A stretch of DNA of 28,649 nucleotides, from positions 1 through 28,649 of the forward strand of contig CAYWZW010000069.1 in the NCBI GenBank assembly GCA_964462945.1, given 5' to 3'. The position numbers and the translations under genes were made by a program. This DNA is from GCA-020343675 sp964462945 (GTDB lineage: Bacteria; Planctomycetota; Phycisphaerae; Sedimentisphaerales; Anaerobacaceae). Below are positions 7,644 to 15,508 of this stretch, piece by piece (within the stretch, counting starts at the first letter, position 1; the number at the start of each line of letters is the position of its first letter). A model generated the notes under the pieces. It was not told where the DNA came from. It did no database searches and saw only the letters and a list, made by a program, of their open reading frames with translations.

Positions 7644-10346
7644 TTACAGTTGCCTTATGTTTGCGGCACAGACTTTGTACTCCGGTATTTTGGCGACGGG
7701 GTCCAGGGCGTCGTTAGTGAGCATATTCGCGGGCCCTTCGGCAAAATGGAACGGCATGAAGAGCCAGCCTTTGGCCACCGCCGTACCTACGCTTGCTATT
7801 GTTGTGACCGTGCCTCTTCTGGTGGAGACCTCTACAGAGTCGCCGTCTTTGATCCCGTGCTTCTTGGCGTCCTGAAAGTGAATTTCTACATATCCCGTAG
7901 GAGATTTTTGATTGATGGCCGGTATCCTTCGCGTGAGGGTCCCCGTGTGATATTGATACAGGAGCCTGCCGGTTGAGAGGACATACGGAAACTTCTTGTC
8001 CGGCAATTCCGCCGGTTCCTTGAATGGCACCGCGTGGAACTTCCCTTTGCCCCTGGTGAATTTGTCCTTGTGCAGGTATTTTGTGCCGGGATGACTCTTA
8101 TCCGGGCAGGGCCACTGCAAGCCGGCTGTTTCAATCCTGTCAAACGAGATGCCTGCGTAGATGGGCGTCACAGATGCAATTTCGTCCATAATCTCGGATG
8201 CGCTTTCATAGTGCATGGGATAGCCGACGGCCGTGGCGAGATCGCATATAATTTTCCAGTCGTCACGAGCTTGGCCCGGCGGGCTGACGGCTTTTCGCAC
8301 CCGCTGGACACGTCGCTCGGTATTCGTGAAGGTCCCATCTTTTTCCGCGAAACTAAACGCCGGGAGCACGACATCCGCGTACTGACCCGATTCCGACAGA
8401 AATACGTCCTGCGACACTAAGAATTCGACCTTCTCAAGGGCCTTTCGAGTTCGGTTCAGATTCGGGTCCGACAGCGCCGGATTCTCGCCCATCATATAGA
8501 GTGCCCTGACCGAGCCTTCTTCGATGGCATGGAATATCTCCACGACGGTCAGGCCGCTCTTGGCCGGCAGCTTCGCGCCCCATGCCTCCTCGAAGCGAGC
8601 GCGTATAGCCGGGTCTTCCACCGATTGATATCCCGGATACACGTTCGGCAGCGCGCCGACGTCGCAGGCGCCCTGCACGTTGTTCTGGCCTCGCAGCGGA
8701 TTGACGCCGGCTGATTCTTTTCCGACGTTGCCGGTCATCATGGCAAGGTTCGCCAGCGCCAGGACGTTGTCCGTACCTGTCGTGTGCTGGGTGATGCCCA
8801 TGCTGAAGATGATGCCGGCCGCCTCAGCCGTCGCGTAGATGCGGGCAGCCTGTCTGATGGCCTCGGCGGGGACGCGGGTAACCTTCTCGGCGATTTCCGG
8901 TGTCATGCCTTGGACGGCTTCGGCCGCTTTCTCGAAGTCCTCGGTGCGCTTTTCGATGAAGTCCCTATCGACAAGGTTCTCGCTGATAATGACATTCATC
9001 ATGGCGTTTACGAGGGCCACGTCGGTGCCGGGCCGCTGCTGCAAGTGAAGTCTTGCGTAGGGTACAAGGTCGATTTGCCTGGGGTCGGCGACAATCAGCT
9101 CGGCCCCGTTTTTCACCACAGCTTCCTTGACGCTCAGTGCGATGACTGGATGGGCCTCCGATGTATTTGAGCCTATCACGAAGATGCACTTAGTGTTCTT
9201 GAGCTCATCGATGGAGTTGGTCATGGCGCCGCTTCCGAACGCCCGCGCCAGGCCGGCGACGGTGGAGGCGTGGCACAGCCGGGCGCAGTGATCCACGTTG
9301 TTGGTCCCAATCCCGGCGCGAATGAATTTCTGGAAGACGTAGTTGTCTTCGTTTGTGCATTTGGCGGACGAAAGCCCGGCGATGCTGTCCGGGCCGGTTT
9401 CGGCTTTTATGGTTTTGAGCTTGCCGGCGATGAGTCTGATCGCTTCATCCCATGAGGCCGTCTCGAAGGTGCCATTGCGCTTTATCAGCGGCGTTGTCAG
9501 TCTGTCGGGATGGCCGACGAACTCCATTCCGAACCGGCCTTTCACGCAGAGATTGCCGTTGTTGGGTACGCACCCGACCTCGCTGGTTACCCTGACGAGG
9601 CGGTTTGTCTTCGGATTGACGTTCAGATCGATTTGACAGCCCACGCCGCAATAAACGCAGGTCGTCCTTGTTCTGACCACGTCTTTCGCCTGGCCCAGTC
9701 CTTTTGCCGAGCGCTCATAGAGCGCTCCCGTCGGGCAGGTGGAGATGCACTGCCCACAGAGCACGCACGTCGATTCATGCAGAGGGATGTCGAATGCCGT
9801 CGATACTTCGACCGTTGCGGCTCGGTTTCTGAACGTCAGGGCGTGGGCCATCTGGACCTCGTCGCAGATTTGGATGCACCTGCCGCACCGGATACACTTG
9901 TTCGGATCGTACTCCAGAGCGAGATTGTCGGTCGTGTAATTGCGAACGGGCTGCGTATAGGCCGGCTGGCCGAACACTTTGTCGCTGAGCTGGTATTCGT
10001 AGGCGTAGCGCTGGAGATTGCATCGCCCATTTTCGTCGCAGGTGGTGCATCGACCCTTATGTTCACTGAAGAGCAGCTCAAGAATGGTCCTGCGGATTTC
10101 CCGGATCTCATCGGTGCTGGTTCTCACGACCCATCCATCCCTGGCCTCGGCAACACAGGACGATTGCAGACCTCGCTGGCCTTCGATTTCAACAAGGCAC
10201 AAGCGGCAGGAGCCGCTGGGGGTCAATCTCGGATCGTAACACAGGTTCGGAATCTCGATGCCATTGGCAAGAGCAGCCTGAAGTATCGTCTGTCCCTGCC
10301 GGGCTGTGATCTGTTTGCCGTCTATTGTCAGTTTTAGCTGTGTCAT
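7644..10346 (-). CDS. fdhA: Formate dehydrogenase catalytic (alpha) subunit, molybdenum/tungsten bis-MGD, Cys type
   Basis: The 900-residue product interconverts formate and CO2. Domains in order (numbering from ATG 10346): a NuoG-like 2Fe-2S domain (about 1-80, with CRLC), a His-Cys 4Fe-4S segment (HKGRCTTCDENGRC, near 96-109), a two-4Fe-4S ferredoxin domain (CIRCGRCIQIC and CVLCGQCISTCP, near 151-205), then the molybdopterin oxidoreductase part starting with CVYCGVGC. The active-site segment NVDHCARLCHASTVAGL aligns with the E. coli FdhF selenocysteine region. The catalytic residue is a plain Cys near 358 (codon TGC at 9273-9275), not Sec. The C-terminal MGD-binding domain is complete. The frame could start at 10388, but ATG 10346 begins the conserved TQLKLTIDG and lies 14 bases after the NuoF-GltD stop. 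It forms a complex with the two upstream products. Whether the metal is Mo or W is not visible. Confidence 0.93.
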   Translation of the reverse strand: MTQLKLTIDGKQITARQGQTILQAALANGIEIPNLCYDPRLTPSGSCRLCLVEIEGQRGLQSSCVAEARDGWVVRTSTDEIREIRRTILELLFSEHKGRCTTCDENGRCNLQRYAYEYQLSDKVFGQPAYTQPVRNYTTDNLALEYDPNKCIRCGRCIQICDEVQMAHALTFRNRAATVEVSTAFDIPLHESTCVLCGQCISTCPTGALYERSAKGLGQAKDVVRTRTTCVYCGVGCQIDLNVNPKTNRLVRVTSEVGCVPNNGNLCVKGRFGMEFVGHPDRLTTPLIKRNGTFETASWDEAIRLIAGKLKTIKAETGPDSIAGLSSAKCTNEDNYVFQKFIRAGIGTNNVDHCARLCHASTVAGLARAFGSGAMTNSIDELKNTKCIFVIGSNTSEAHPVIALSVKEAVVKNGAELIVADPRQIDLVPYARLHLQQRPGTDVALVNAMMNVIISENLVDRDFIEKRTEDFEKAAEAVQGMTPEIAEKVTRVPAEAIRQAARIYATAEAAGIIFSMGITQHTTGTDNVLALANLAMMTGNVGKESAGVNPLRGQNNVQGACDVGALPNVYPGYQSVEDPAIRARFEEAWGAKLPAKSGLTVVEIFHAIEEGSVRALYMMGENPALSDPNLNRTRKALEKVEFLVSQDVFLSESGQYADVVLPAFSFAEKDGTFTNTERRVQRVRKAVSPPGQARDDWKIICDLATAVGYPMHYESASEIMDEIASVTPIYAGISFDRIETAGLQWPCPDKSHPGTKYLHKDKFTRGKGKFHAVPFKEPAELPDKKFPYVLSTGRLLYQYHTGTLTRRIPAINQKSPTGYVEIHFQDAKKHGIKDGDSVEVSTRRGTVTTIASVGTAVAKGWLFMPFHFAEGPANMLTNDALDPVAKIPEYKVCAANIRQL

Positions 10347-10360
10347 TTCAGAGAAGGATA

Positions 10361-13300
10361 TTATCGTTGAAGATCGCATCGCAGGCACCTATTCGCCTCA
10401 CGAACTGCCTGTTTAGGCCCGAGTCCCAGGACGACTTCATGGAAATTCAGTTTTCGCTTCCGGACCGGCAGGCTTTTCTCTTTCTGCGTGGTGGAGACGG
10501 CCATGAGCTCCTCTTCCGAGGGTGCTGTAAAAGCGAAGCCGACATCGCCCGGCAGGCGCCCCGGGCCTCCCAGGAGCTTGTCGATGTTTACGGCGGCCCT
10601 CTGACCGCCCGCTATGGCTTCGATGACGGTTGTGCCTCCGGTGACACAATCGCCTGCGGCAAATACCCCCGGTACACGCGTGGTCATTGTCACCGGGTCC
10701 ACCTTGACCGTGCCCCATTTTGTTACTTCCGGCCCATCCTGCCAGATCATCGACTCCGTAGAAGGGACCTGTCCGATAGCAACGATAACGACGTCACACT
10801 CCAGTATCGTTTCAGTTCCTTCGATGGGTACGGGGCGGCGTCTTCCGCTGTCGTCCGCATCACCGAGCCGGGCACACACGTATTCGATGCCGGTTACATT
10901 GCCGTTCCCGACGATACGCCTGGGTATTGCAAGCGGATGAAGCTCGATGCCTTCACGCAGGGCTTCCTCTATCTCCTCGGCATAGGCCGGCATTTCCTGC
11001 CGTGACCGCCGATAAAGGACTGTGACCTTCTGAGCTCCCAGCCTCAGCGCCGATCTGGCGGCATCAATCGCCGCGTTACCGCCGCCGAGCATCACCAATC
11101 GACGCCCGTCGAATGACTTGGCTTTTCCCAGGGCCCTGTTGCGCAAAAGTTCGAGGGCGTCGATGACTCCGTTCAGGTCTTCGCCGGGAATTCGCAGCTT
11201 TCCGCCGGTCTGTGCACCCGTGGCAACAAAGACGGCTTTATATCGTCCGTCCAGAAGCTCTCGGACATTTGCAATCCGGCTTGCGGTCTTGAGCTCAACG
11301 CCGTGCGAGAGGATGAAATCGATTTCGTCTTTGATGATTCTCTTGGGCAGCCTGTATTCGGGGATGCCCAGAGAGAGCATTCCGCCCGGGATTGGCTGCG
11401 CTTCATAAACCACGGACGGCCGTCCCATTAACGCCAGGAAAAACGCACAGCTCAGACCGGCGGGGCCCGCCCCTACAATGGCGACTTGAGCTTCTCCGGT
11501 CGCCGGCCTTGCCATCGGCCTTGAGACGTCCGACATATTGTCCGCGATGTAACGTTTGAGGGCACGGATTGCGATCGGCTCATCGACGTCGCTTCTACGG
11601 CAGCGCCGTTCGCACGGATGGTCGCAGACACGTCCGCACACCGAAACGAACGGGTTTCGCCGCCTTATCAGATTTGCCGCCTCGTCCAGCTTGCCCTCGG
11701 CGGCCAGTGCGATATACTCCGGCGCATTGACGCCTGCCGGGCAAGCGTGCCGGCATGGAGACTGGACCAGGGCTTCGCATCGGGCGGCCCTGCAGTGTTT
11801 CAAAATGATGTGTTCTTCGTATTCATCGCGAAAGTATCGCAGTGTGGACAATACGGGGTTCGGCGCCGTCTGGCCCAGCCCGCAAAGAGAGGCTTTACCG
11901 ACGTGCCTGGCTAATCGCTCCAGCCTGTCCAGGTCTGCAATGGCAGCTCCGCCTTCACATATCGCATCGAGAATATGCAGCATTTCTTTTGTGCCGACGC
12001 GGCAGGGGGTGCACTTGCCGCAAGATTCGCTCTGAACAAATCGCAGGAAATATCGCGCGATATCCACCATGCAGGTGTTTTCATCCATGACGATGAGTCC
12101 GCCCGAGCCCATGATGGCGCCGATGTCCTTGACGGAATCATAGTCGATGCCGAGGTCCAGGAACTGTACGGGTACACACCCGCCGGAAGGCCCACCCATT
12201 TGAGCGGCTTTGAACTGGCGATTCTTTGGAATCCCGCCTCCAATTTCGAACACGATCCGGCGCAGGGTCGCGCCCATAGGCACCTCCACCAGGCCGGTGT
12301 TGTTCACCTTGCCGGCAAGGGCAAATATCTTCGTCCCTTTGCTGCCTTGGGTTCCGATGGATGAGTACCATTTCGCACCGTTGTTTATGATGAGCGGCAC
12401 GTTGGCAAAAGTCTCCACGTTGTTGATGTTGGTGGGTTTGCCGTGGTAGCCCTTCTGGGCGGGGAAGGGCGGTCTTGGCCGGGGCATGCCGCGCCGGCCT
12501 TCGAGGGAGGCGATCATCGCCGTCTCCTCTCCGCACACAAAGGCCCCGGCCCCCATACGCAGCTCGATGTCGAAATCGAATCCGGAGCCCAGAATGTTCT
12601 TGCCGAGCAAGCCCAGTTTCCGTGCCTGGTCGAGGGCAATGTTGGTATGTTCGACAGCGATGGGATACTCCGCCCGCACGTATGTAAAGCCGTGGGAGGC
12701 GCCGATGGCGTACGCGGCGACAATCATTCCCTCAATGACTCTGTGCGGGTCGCCCTCCTTCATCGCCCTGTCCATGAAGGCGCCCGGGTCGCCCTCGTCG
12801 GCGTTGCAAATCACGTACTTTTCGTCTCCCGGAGATTCTCGACAAAATCGCCACTTCAGGCCCGTCGGAAAGCCCGCACCGCCTCGGCCGCGGAGGCCGG
12901 CCTTCGTGACCTCTTCGATCACCTGTTCAGGGGTCAGACTGAGCAGAGCTTTGGCGGCGGCCTGGTAACCTCCGCGCGCGATCGCGTCCTCAATCTTCTT
13001 CGGGTCGATCCTGCCGCAATTTGCCAGAACGGCTCTCTGCTGTTCTTTGTAGAAGCCGACGTCGTTGATTGTGGGCAGCATCTTGCCATTTTCAACGGCG
13101 ACCAGCGACTCTACGGGTTTTCCTTCGCGAAGCGTCTTTTGGATTATTTCATCAACGTCCTGCGGCTTGACACGCCCGTAGAGGTACTCATAAGGCTCGA
13201 TCAGCACGACCGGCGCACGGGCGCACAATCCTATGCACCCGGTCTCGACAACCTCGACTTCGTTATCCAGCTTGGCGGCGGCCAGTTTCTCTCTGAACGC

Positions 13301-13441
13301 GGCCACCACGTCTGCGGCACCAAGCGCCCGGCAGCCCGTCATGCAAACTAAAACGCGGCAGCGGTATTTCTGACGGGCCTTCTGCGCCCGCTGGGCCGCT
13401 TTTTTCAGCTCTTCAGGGGAGCGTATCTTCTTTCTGTTCAT
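10361..13441 (-). CDS. NuoF-like NAD(H)/FMN subunit fused to NfnB/GltD-like NADP(H)/FAD module
   Basis: The 1026-residue product is the diaphorase subunit of the formate dehydrogenase complex. An N-terminal thioredoxin-like 2Fe-2S domain comes first (about 25-110; Cys near 33, 37, 69 and 73). The NuoF FMN/NAD domain follows (GRGGAGFP near 185, CNADEGDPGAF near 212, GAGAFVCGEETA near 297), then an SLBB region and the 4Fe-4S motif SCGKCTPCRVG (473-483) with the distal Cys520. Instead of the usual C-terminal two-cluster ferredoxin, a full GltD/NfnB unit starts near 560. It has PCRHACPAG, VCGRVCDHPCERRCRR, a first dinucleotide fold (VAIVGAGPAGLSCA near 653) and a second (VMLGGGNAAIDAA near 785), ending with AGDC and CLRCD. 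ATG 13441 follows the NuoE-like stop by five bases, with AGGA spanning that stop. NAD and NADP specificities are inferred from the parent families. Confidence 0.92.
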   Translation of the reverse strand: MNRKKIRSPEELKKAAQRAQKARQKYRCRVLVCMTGCRALGAADVVAAFREKLAAAKLDNEVEVVETGCIGLCARAPVVLIEPYEYLYGRVKPQDVDEIIQKTLREGKPVESLVAVENGKMLPTINDVGFYKEQQRAVLANCGRIDPKKIEDAIARGGYQAAAKALLSLTPEQVIEEVTKAGLRGRGGAGFPTGLKWRFCRESPGDEKYVICNADEGDPGAFMDRAMKEGDPHRVIEGMIVAAYAIGASHGFTYVRAEYPIAVEHTNIALDQARKLGLLGKNILGSGFDFDIELRMGAGAFVCGEETAMIASLEGRRGMPRPRPPFPAQKGYHGKPTNINNVETFANVPLIINNGAKWYSSIGTQGSKGTKIFALAGKVNNTGLVEVPMGATLRRIVFEIGGGIPKNRQFKAAQMGGPSGGCVPVQFLDLGIDYDSVKDIGAIMGSGGLIVMDENTCMVDIARYFLRFVQSESCGKCTPCRVGTKEMLHILDAICEGGAAIADLDRLERLARHVGKASLCGLGQTAPNPVLSTLRYFRDEYEEHIILKHCRAARCEALVQSPCRHACPAGVNAPEYIALAAEGKLDEAANLIRRRNPFVSVCGRVCDHPCERRCRRSDVDEPIAIRALKRYIADNMSDVSRPMARPATGEAQVAIVGAGPAGLSCAFFLALMGRPSVVYEAQPIPGGMLSLGIPEYRLPKRIIKDEIDFILSHGVELKTASRIANVRELLDGRYKAVFVATGAQTGGKLRIPGEDLNGVIDALELLRNRALGKAKSFDGRRLVMLGGGNAAIDAARSALRLGAQKVTVLYRRSRQEMPAYAEEIEEALREGIELHPLAIPRRIVGNGNVTGIEYVCARLGDADDSGRRRPVPIEGTETILECDVVIVAIGQVPSTESMIWQDGPEVTKWGTVKVDPVTMTTRVPGVFAAGDCVTGGTTVIEAIAGGQRAAVNIDKLLGGPGRLPGDVGFAFTAPSEEELMAVSTTQKEKSLPVRKRKLNFHEVVLGLGPKQAVREANRCLRCDLQR

Positions 13442-13446
13442 TTGTC

Positions 13447-13926
13447 CTACTTATATTTGTCGAGGATCGACTTTATCCTGCTGGGTGCGACGTTGCCGTA
13501 ATAATCCCTGTTGACCATGACCACCGGCGCCAGAAAGCACGTACCGAGGCACGCGACGGTTTCAAAGGTGAATCGCGTGTCCGCTGTTGTGCTTCCCTCG
13601 TCCACTCCGAGCTGGCGCTTTATGGCACTTGCTATGTCCCGTCCTCCTTTCACGTGGCACGCGGTCCCCCGGCAGCACTTGATTGTATGGCGTCCGTGAG
13701 GTTCAAGATGGAATTGCTCATAGAAGGTTGCGACTCCGAACATCTGATTGGCGTGGAGGCCGGTGTGCCTGCTGACTTCCAGCAGGACTTCCGCAGGCAG
13801 ATAGCCGTACGCGTCCTGGATCTGCTGGAGGATGGGGATCAGACTGTCCGACGTAATCTGTCCCATCGACTGGCATATTTTCAGTGCCGCAGTCTTATCG
13901 AGAGGTGCGTTCTTGCCATGCTGCAT
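13447..13926 (-). CDS. nuoE: NuoE-like 2Fe-2S subunit (HndA/HydC/HymA type)
   Basis: This 159-residue thioredoxin-fold protein carries one 2Fe-2S cluster. Its ligands show clearly as Cys85 and Cys90 (CCRGTACHVKG) and Cys126 and Cys130 (ACLGTC), the C-x4-C...C-x3-C spacing of NuoE. The N-terminal helical bundle has the conserved ILQQIQDAYGYLP segment near 32-44 and the GVATFYEQF segment near 64-72. In complex I, bifurcating hydrogenases and soluble formate dehydrogenases this subunit docks on NuoF. It is the first gene of the formate dehydrogenase operon and lies about 50 bases downstream of a predicted transcription start. The start codon is preceded by a weak purine-rich AGGCGG. Length agrees with the family (about 150-165). 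Confidence 0.93.
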   Translation of the reverse strand: MQHGKNAPLDKTAALKICQSMGQITSDSLIPILQQIQDAYGYLPAEVLLEVSRHTGLHANQMFGVATFYEQFHLEPHGRHTIKCCRGTACHVKGGRDIASAIKRQLGVDEGSTTADTRFTFETVACLGTCFLAPVVMVNRDYYGNVAPSRIKSILDKYK

Positions 13927-13984
13927 ATCATGCCGCCTGAAAACGATTCTCCAAAAAGCGCAACTAATTTCTCAATGGGGTGGT

Positions 13985-14013
13985 ATTATACCTTACCGCG
14001 GATTCGGCGGCAA
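13985..14013 (-). promoter_or_regulatory. Sigma70-like promoter of the formate dehydrogenase operon
   Basis: On the minus strand TTGCCG (14008-14013) and a perfect TATAAT (13985-13990) are separated by 17 bases. The predicted start near 13978 gives a leader of about 52 bases to the ATG of the NuoE-like gene. It is one of the best-matched promoters in the window. Confidence 0.65.
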
Positions 14014-14136
14014 TGGTTAATTGGTCTGTAATTTCCAGGTCAGTGGATTGTTGTCATCGTTTTGCCGCCTGCTGTCACCCTTGACGATCATCAGCAGGGA
14101 TTGCTCCGGGGCGATGGCTGGTCTGATGCTGCGATT

Positions 14137-15261
14137 CTAATTGATGCGTTTGCCCAGCTCCGCCAGCAGGTGGGGTAGAAAATCGTCGAATCGTTTGTAT
14201 CGTCCTCTGTTGGTGTCGTAGTGCTGCAACAACTGCAGGACGGCGTCGTTATATATGTATCCGTTCATTTGCTCGGATTGCACGACCATCTGCGCGGCGT
14301 CCGCTCGGCCGTGCTTGCCAAGCTCGTAGGCAGTGTAAGCTCTCAGAATGGATTCATTAAGGAAGTCAACCTTTGTCGGCTGACCGCTTTTGCGAAAATC
14401 GAAGCCAATGGCGTTTATTTGGTCTGCGAAGCTCTGCGTAAGCGGGTTTAGAAAACTGTGTCCGAACTCGTGGCCGGAGCCGTAGTAGATGTAATCTGTG
14501 GCCGAGAGCTTGCCTTGCCCCAAATTGCTGACGTCTGAATTTCCGAATTTCGCATCATTATCGATGGCAAACTTCGGAGTCAGCAAATAAATGCTGTGCC
14601 ATAAACCATCGTTCCTGAACCAGCAGGAATGTACGTCCCTTTCGAGCAGCACGATGACAATTCTATACACGTCCTTCTTCATGCCCCAAAAGGCTTCTCG
14701 CAGCGCGATAACCGATAGCCCCTCAAGAGCCGTCTCGACTTCTCGTACCTTCTTGCGATAGTACGGTTGTCTCTTGTCGTAGAATTCTTTGAACCGGCTG
14801 TCATGGGCAAACTGCCTGCATGCCTCTCTTAGGCCGTCAATCGCTCGCAGCTTAGCATCACGGTCGCCCTTCGGCTCGCTGTCGTTCTCCATGTGCAGAA
14901 GGTCCAGGTGGGCTGTGTCGTCTCTGAACTGGTCGTTCAGGATGTACGCCTTGATGAGATTCTCGGCGTAATGATGTCTGATAAGCTCTTTCGTGGCCGT
15001 CACGGCAGGATGGTCCCGATACACTCCGAATCGCTGCTCAACGTCGGACTTATACTCAAAGTCCAGCGTGGTGATGCCCCGGTATTGCCCTGAGAGATAG
15101 CAGATGACCTGGAACAGCTCCATCTCCGGGACGATCTGAATCTGAACGGCATTGTGGAGCGTCTGGACGATATTACAGTCTATAATCCTGTCTGAACGAC
15201 CGCTCTCGTTGGACATGGCGGAAACCACGATCAGAACAGGTAAGACCACATTGGTTATCAT
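14137..15261 (-). CDS. Exported DUF4932-like metallopeptidase
   Basis: The 374-residue product has a short N-terminal hydrophobic segment (about 15 residues, ending near SAMS) consistent with a signal peptide. It shows a zincin motif, GSGHEFGHSFLNP: His264, Glu265 and His268 are the HExxH residues. The downstream FLNESILRAYTAY (Glu near 305) is a candidate third zinc ligand of the gluzincin type. The overall pattern resembles DUF4932, an uncharacterised family known mainly from Bacteroidetes. Peptidase activity is inferred from the motif alone. AGGAAGGA sits a few bases before the ATG, a strong ribosome binding site. It lies upstream of the formate dehydrogenase promoter on the same strand and has no obvious link to it. 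A 7-bp inverted repeat (14068-14074/14092-14098) downstream lacks a T tract. Confidence 0.65.
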   Translation of the reverse strand: MITNVVLPVLIVVSAMSNESGRSDRIIDCNIVQTLHNAVQIQIVPEMELFQVICYLSGQYRGITTLDFEYKSDVEQRFGVYRDHPAVTATKELIRHHYAENLIKAYILNDQFRDDTAHLDLLHMENDSEPKGDRDAKLRAIDGLREACRQFAHDSRFKEFYDKRQPYYRKKVREVETALEGLSVIALREAFWGMKKDVYRIVIVLLERDVHSCWFRNDGLWHSIYLLTPKFAIDNDAKFGNSDVSNLGQGKLSATDYIYYGSGHEFGHSFLNPLTQSFADQINAIGFDFRKSGQPTKVDFLNESILRAYTAYELGKHGRADAAQMVVQSEQMNGYIYNDAVLQLLQHYDTNRGRYKRFDDFLPHLLAELGKRIN

Positions 15262-15427
15262 TTGTCCTTCCTGTACCGCCCCCTACATTGTTCAGCCGAC
15301 ATTTCCGATGCAACCTTCTGCTAAATGCCCCGACGCATGGCAAGCGCTTATCATACAGGAGATTTTCTTGAATAGCAACGCTCCCACTTGTAAAGGGAGG
15401 GAGATTATTTTCGAGTTCAGTTTGTTG

Positions 15428-15456
15428 TTGTTTCGGAACTGTCCGAATTGTACAAT
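15428..15456 (+). promoter_or_regulatory. Promoter of fhs with a palindromic operator candidate
   Basis: TTGTTT (15428-15433) and TACAAT (15451-15456) are 17 bases apart. The -10 is embedded in a perfect 14-base palindrome, GAATTGTACAATTC (15445-15458), a natural place for a repressor or redox regulator. The predicted start is near 15463 and the Shine-Dalgarno GAGGAAGGA is at 15497-15505. The rest of the 247-base gap back to 15262 shows only a small CTCCC/GGGAG inverted repeat (15381-15399). Confidence 0.5.
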
Positions 15457-15508
15457 TCCCGCCAAGAATCCGGTATTTGAAATGATTGTTTAATCTGAGG
15501 AAGGAACT

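Noticed and set aside
9273..9275. Possible selenocysteine at the formate dehydrogenase active site
   Set aside because: The codon is TGC (Cys); no in-frame TGA or need for a SECIS element.
14068..14098. CCTGCTG/CAGCAGG inverted repeat as terminator of the DUF4932 gene
   Set aside because: The stem is only 7 bp with a 17-base loop and no T tract on either side.
15262..15508. Tetrahydrofolate riboswitch upstream of fhs
   Set aside because: No conserved THF-aptamer sequence was seen, and the predicted transcript leader is only about 45 bases.
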